Assembly (NCBI GenBank): GCA_947846985.1
Contig: CANTUZ010000004.1
Span: 57,141,672-57,205,671, forward strand
Direction: 5' to 3'
Source: Fratercula arctica
Lineage: Eukaryota; Chordata; Aves; Charadriiformes; Alcidae
DNA: 64,000 nucleotides
Below the pieces are notes generated by a model. It did no database searches and was not told the origin of the DNA. It saw only the letters and a program-made list of their open reading frames with translations. Positions 62,101 through 64,000 of this stretch are shown here, one piece after another. The position numbers and the translations under genes were made by a program. The number at the start of each line of letters is the position of its first letter. Positions within the stretch are counted from its first letter, which is position 1.

Positions 62101-62719
62101 TTCAATTTGAAGCACTGCATTAAAGAGGATTTCTCCCAATGTGTCTCCAGATCTTTCTGGTTCCGTTTTCTGCAGTAGGTCTGTACAACTGTGACTTGGC
62201 AGGCACTGGTGGTATTTATCCACAGCACAGAACGCAATAGGAAACAAAAAGACAAGAGGAAGATTTTTATTATGTAACTGATAAAATACAGAAACAGATG
62301 CTGTGCAATCACTCTGGAATTAGTTGATTTATTTGAAGGGTTAATTGACTCATTGTATTCCTATGGGGTAAACTGGAATTCAGATGAATTGCAGTGATCC
62401 AGTGTCTGGGAGCACCAGGAATTCTGCCAAAATATATTACTGAATTTCCATCCTCCAGTTTGCAGCTATGTTAAATTAGGGTCAGATGCTGCTGTTACTG
62501 TCGTTCCTGATGCTGGACTCCCACTGCCTTTAACAGAAACAGAAGCTGGCTCATAGGCTGGGGTCAGTACTGAGATATTCTCAGTCCAACCGCCAAAATG
62601 AAAACTGGGAGGGAGTTGGGAGTAAACTGGTTTGGGTTTACCCCAGAGGATCTTTCCACCAAAGCATGCTAAAAAAATAAAATGGAATGACAAATTGATT
62701 CATCTTGGGTTTTTTCCAG

Positions 62720-62964
62720 AGGGCTCCAGCAGTGACCTGACCATCCGAACTGAAACCAGTGGGAGCTTTATCAATGTCTGCGGGAGGATCAGGCATAAAC
62801 CAGTGCGACATCCTTTTGAAAACTCCACTTGGCCCTTTGTGCCACGAGGATCCTCAGGACTGAACATCACTTACAGGACTCCACACGGCGCCTACACACC
62901 TTCTGATACATGTATCGACCCCTGCCATCTGCGCAGGACGAACAGCCCAAGGCTAAGGGGCTGA
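62720..62964 (+). other. Open block after a strong 3' splice-like site
   Basis: GATTCATCTTGGGTTTTTTCCAG is an excellent acceptor. After two bases the frame stays open for about 80 codons to a TGA at 62962-62964, with a mixed soluble composition (for example DLTIRTETSGSFINVCGRIR) and sequons NST and NIT. It is locally GC-richer than its surroundings. It could be a last coding exon, a noncoding RNA exon or chance. No family is recognised and no AATAAA signal follows closely. Confidence 0.2.
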
Positions 62965-63586
62965 GGTTTGAAATCCTGGTCCGTCGCCTGCTTCGAATGG
63001 GACTTCGGGGAACGTGCATTGCCTGACTGTGCCGCAGCTCTTTATCTGTAAATTAATACTATCAGTTCACTGCCTTAAAGATCTATTGCAGGGATAAATG
63101 CATTATAGCTTATACAATGGGTACAAGATCAAATGAGTAGCTAAGACAGGCAGACATGAACATCCTGGGGGTTTTTTCATCCTAAATCAGGCAAACTAGC
63201 AATTAAAGTGGCCTTTTTCTGCTACACAGTAAAAAGGAGTAGGGGAAAAAAGAAAAAGGAAGAAAAAAGAACACTTAAAGAGCTGCTCCTAAAAATATAA
63301 AATGTATTTTAATTATGAAGGGGAATTAATTTTAGATTGACTGAGGAAAATCTCATGGGGGATCCAGCCAACCCATCCATCTCCTATCACCAGAGAATTT
63401 CAACTTTCCAAACAGACCTGTAACATTCCACTTCTCGGGATCTTCACTGAATACCGAGCTTATTATCTTGCGACTCCTTCATTATCTGTCACTGTCATAA
63501 AAAGCAGCATATACTCCTAAGGAAATTAAATGCTGAAGAAAAAAATGTATTAGGCTATCTAATCACCCTTCCCCTCCCCTTTGCAG
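62965..63586. other. AT-rich unique DNA
   Basis: Nothing recognisable was found between the two exon-like blocks. It contains purine-rich AAAAGAAAAAGGAAG-type text near 63245-63270. Confidence 0.45.
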
Positions 63587-63748
63587 GGTTTCTCCCTCTC
63601 GTATCGTCTTTGCCCTTCAGCCACACGCAAAACCTTGTCAGCTTTGCCTCCACTCTTTTATTTTTTGCCCTTCCATTTCCTGCCACTTCATTCCTTAAAT
63701 TTAAAATGCGCAGCAATGTCTGAATGCAGCTGTCTTGGATGGTGTCAG
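63587..63748 (+). other. Exon-like block, 162 bp, phase 0-0
   Basis: The acceptor TCACCCTTCCCCTCCCCTTTGCAG is the best pyrimidine tract in the window, and the donor GTGTCAG|GTGAGTGGG is close to consensus. The 162 bases (54 codons) are open in one frame with symmetric phase 0 (GFSLSYRLCPSATRKTLSAL, later CAAMSECSCLGWCQ). The composition is rich in Leu, Phe and Pro because the exon itself is pyrimidine-rich, so coding is doubtful. A noncoding RNA exon is at least as likely. No family is recognised. Confidence 0.25.
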
Positions 63749-64000
63749 GTGAGTGGGGACATGATGCCACTCACACATTGTATGGTCACAGCTAGTTGAC
63801 ATGGCTGAGTGCTCTTCGTCTCGGTCTCCTCCTTGGCCAACTGATTAAAACTCATAGGCAAACTCAAAAACCCCACGCGTGGCTCCGTGGTGCTCTGCCC
63901 CAGTGCAGATGCCAACACTCAGGCTGAGGCTGTGCCCAGCCTCGCTTGGAGCAGTGGGACCTTGTGGCTACAGCATTGGAAAGCTTTGGGAGAGTGAGTC
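63749..64000. other. Unique DNA to window end
   Basis: Nothing recognisable. The sequence becomes less AT-rich towards the end. Confidence 0.4.

Larger units (their letters stand above)
58265..62719. other. AT-rich unique DNA, no gene recognised
   Basis: It contains an A-rich run (59007-59042), a perfect hairpin (59166-59195) and frames up to 102 codons without recognised family. No transposon is recognised. Confidence 0.45.

Noticed and set aside
1..64000. CRISPR arrays, tRNA, rRNA, U6/7SK-type RNA, endogenous retrovirus LTRs
   Set aside because: I scanned by eye for regularly spaced repeats, conserved RNA signatures and primer-binding sites or paired long terminal repeats, and found none.

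Overview
The window looks like vertebrate nuclear DNA, most probably from a bird. Three things point that way. Fragments of CR1 non-LTR retrotransposons are present, with the typical avian/reptilian 3' end (a block reading TTCCAACCCAAACCATTCT followed by short ATTCTGTG-type repeats). Repeat density is low: recognisable CR1 is only about 4% of the sequence. There are no mammalian SINEs. Turtles and crocodilians also carry CR1 but are usually much richer in repeats. The species cannot be fixed from the sequence alone.

I cannot identify any known protein-coding gene, tRNA, rRNA, snRNA, CRISPR array or bacterial-type operon. Nearly all open frames are short, lack homology that I recognise and fit chance expectation for AT-rich DNA. 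The longest (171 codons) lies in a GC-rich patch where stop codons are simply rare. The window is therefore an intergenic stretch, the inside of one or more large introns, or a mixture. I list several exon-like blocks (good acceptor, open frame, good donor) as low-confidence candidates. Some chain in a consistent reading phase, but such blocks occur by chance in 64 kb.

Layout: 1-1.2 kb, unique DNA ending in a short CR1 tail. 1.3-20.7 kb, unique AT-rich DNA with a duplicated segment of about 97 bp (6.4 and 9.4 kb), a 50-bp alternating purine-pyrimidine palindrome (7.6 kb), exon-like blocks (9.8 and 12.1 kb) and a long pyrimidine-rich tract (15.7-17.95 kb). 21.1-22.1 kb, a decayed internal CR1 ORF2 fragment (endonuclease region). 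22.1-32.4 kb, unique DNA with more exon-like blocks. 32.46-32.90 kb, a well-preserved 3' CR1 copy on the minus strand. 32.9-43 kb, unique AT-rich DNA. 43.0-43.5 kb, a GC-rich patch. 43.7-53 kb, unique DNA with an older CR1-like remnant at 47.2 kb. 52.98-53.54 kb, an older CR1 on the minus strand, then a short plus-strand CR1 remnant at 53.63 kb and a G-run/polypurine tract at 54.03 kb. 57.98-58.26 kb, a plus-strand CR1 with an expanded tail. 58.3-64 kb, unique DNA ending with two exon-like blocks.

No new biological system is evident. The points most worth checking are the exon-like blocks, the duplicated segment, the GC-rich patch and the unusual DNA-structure motifs.
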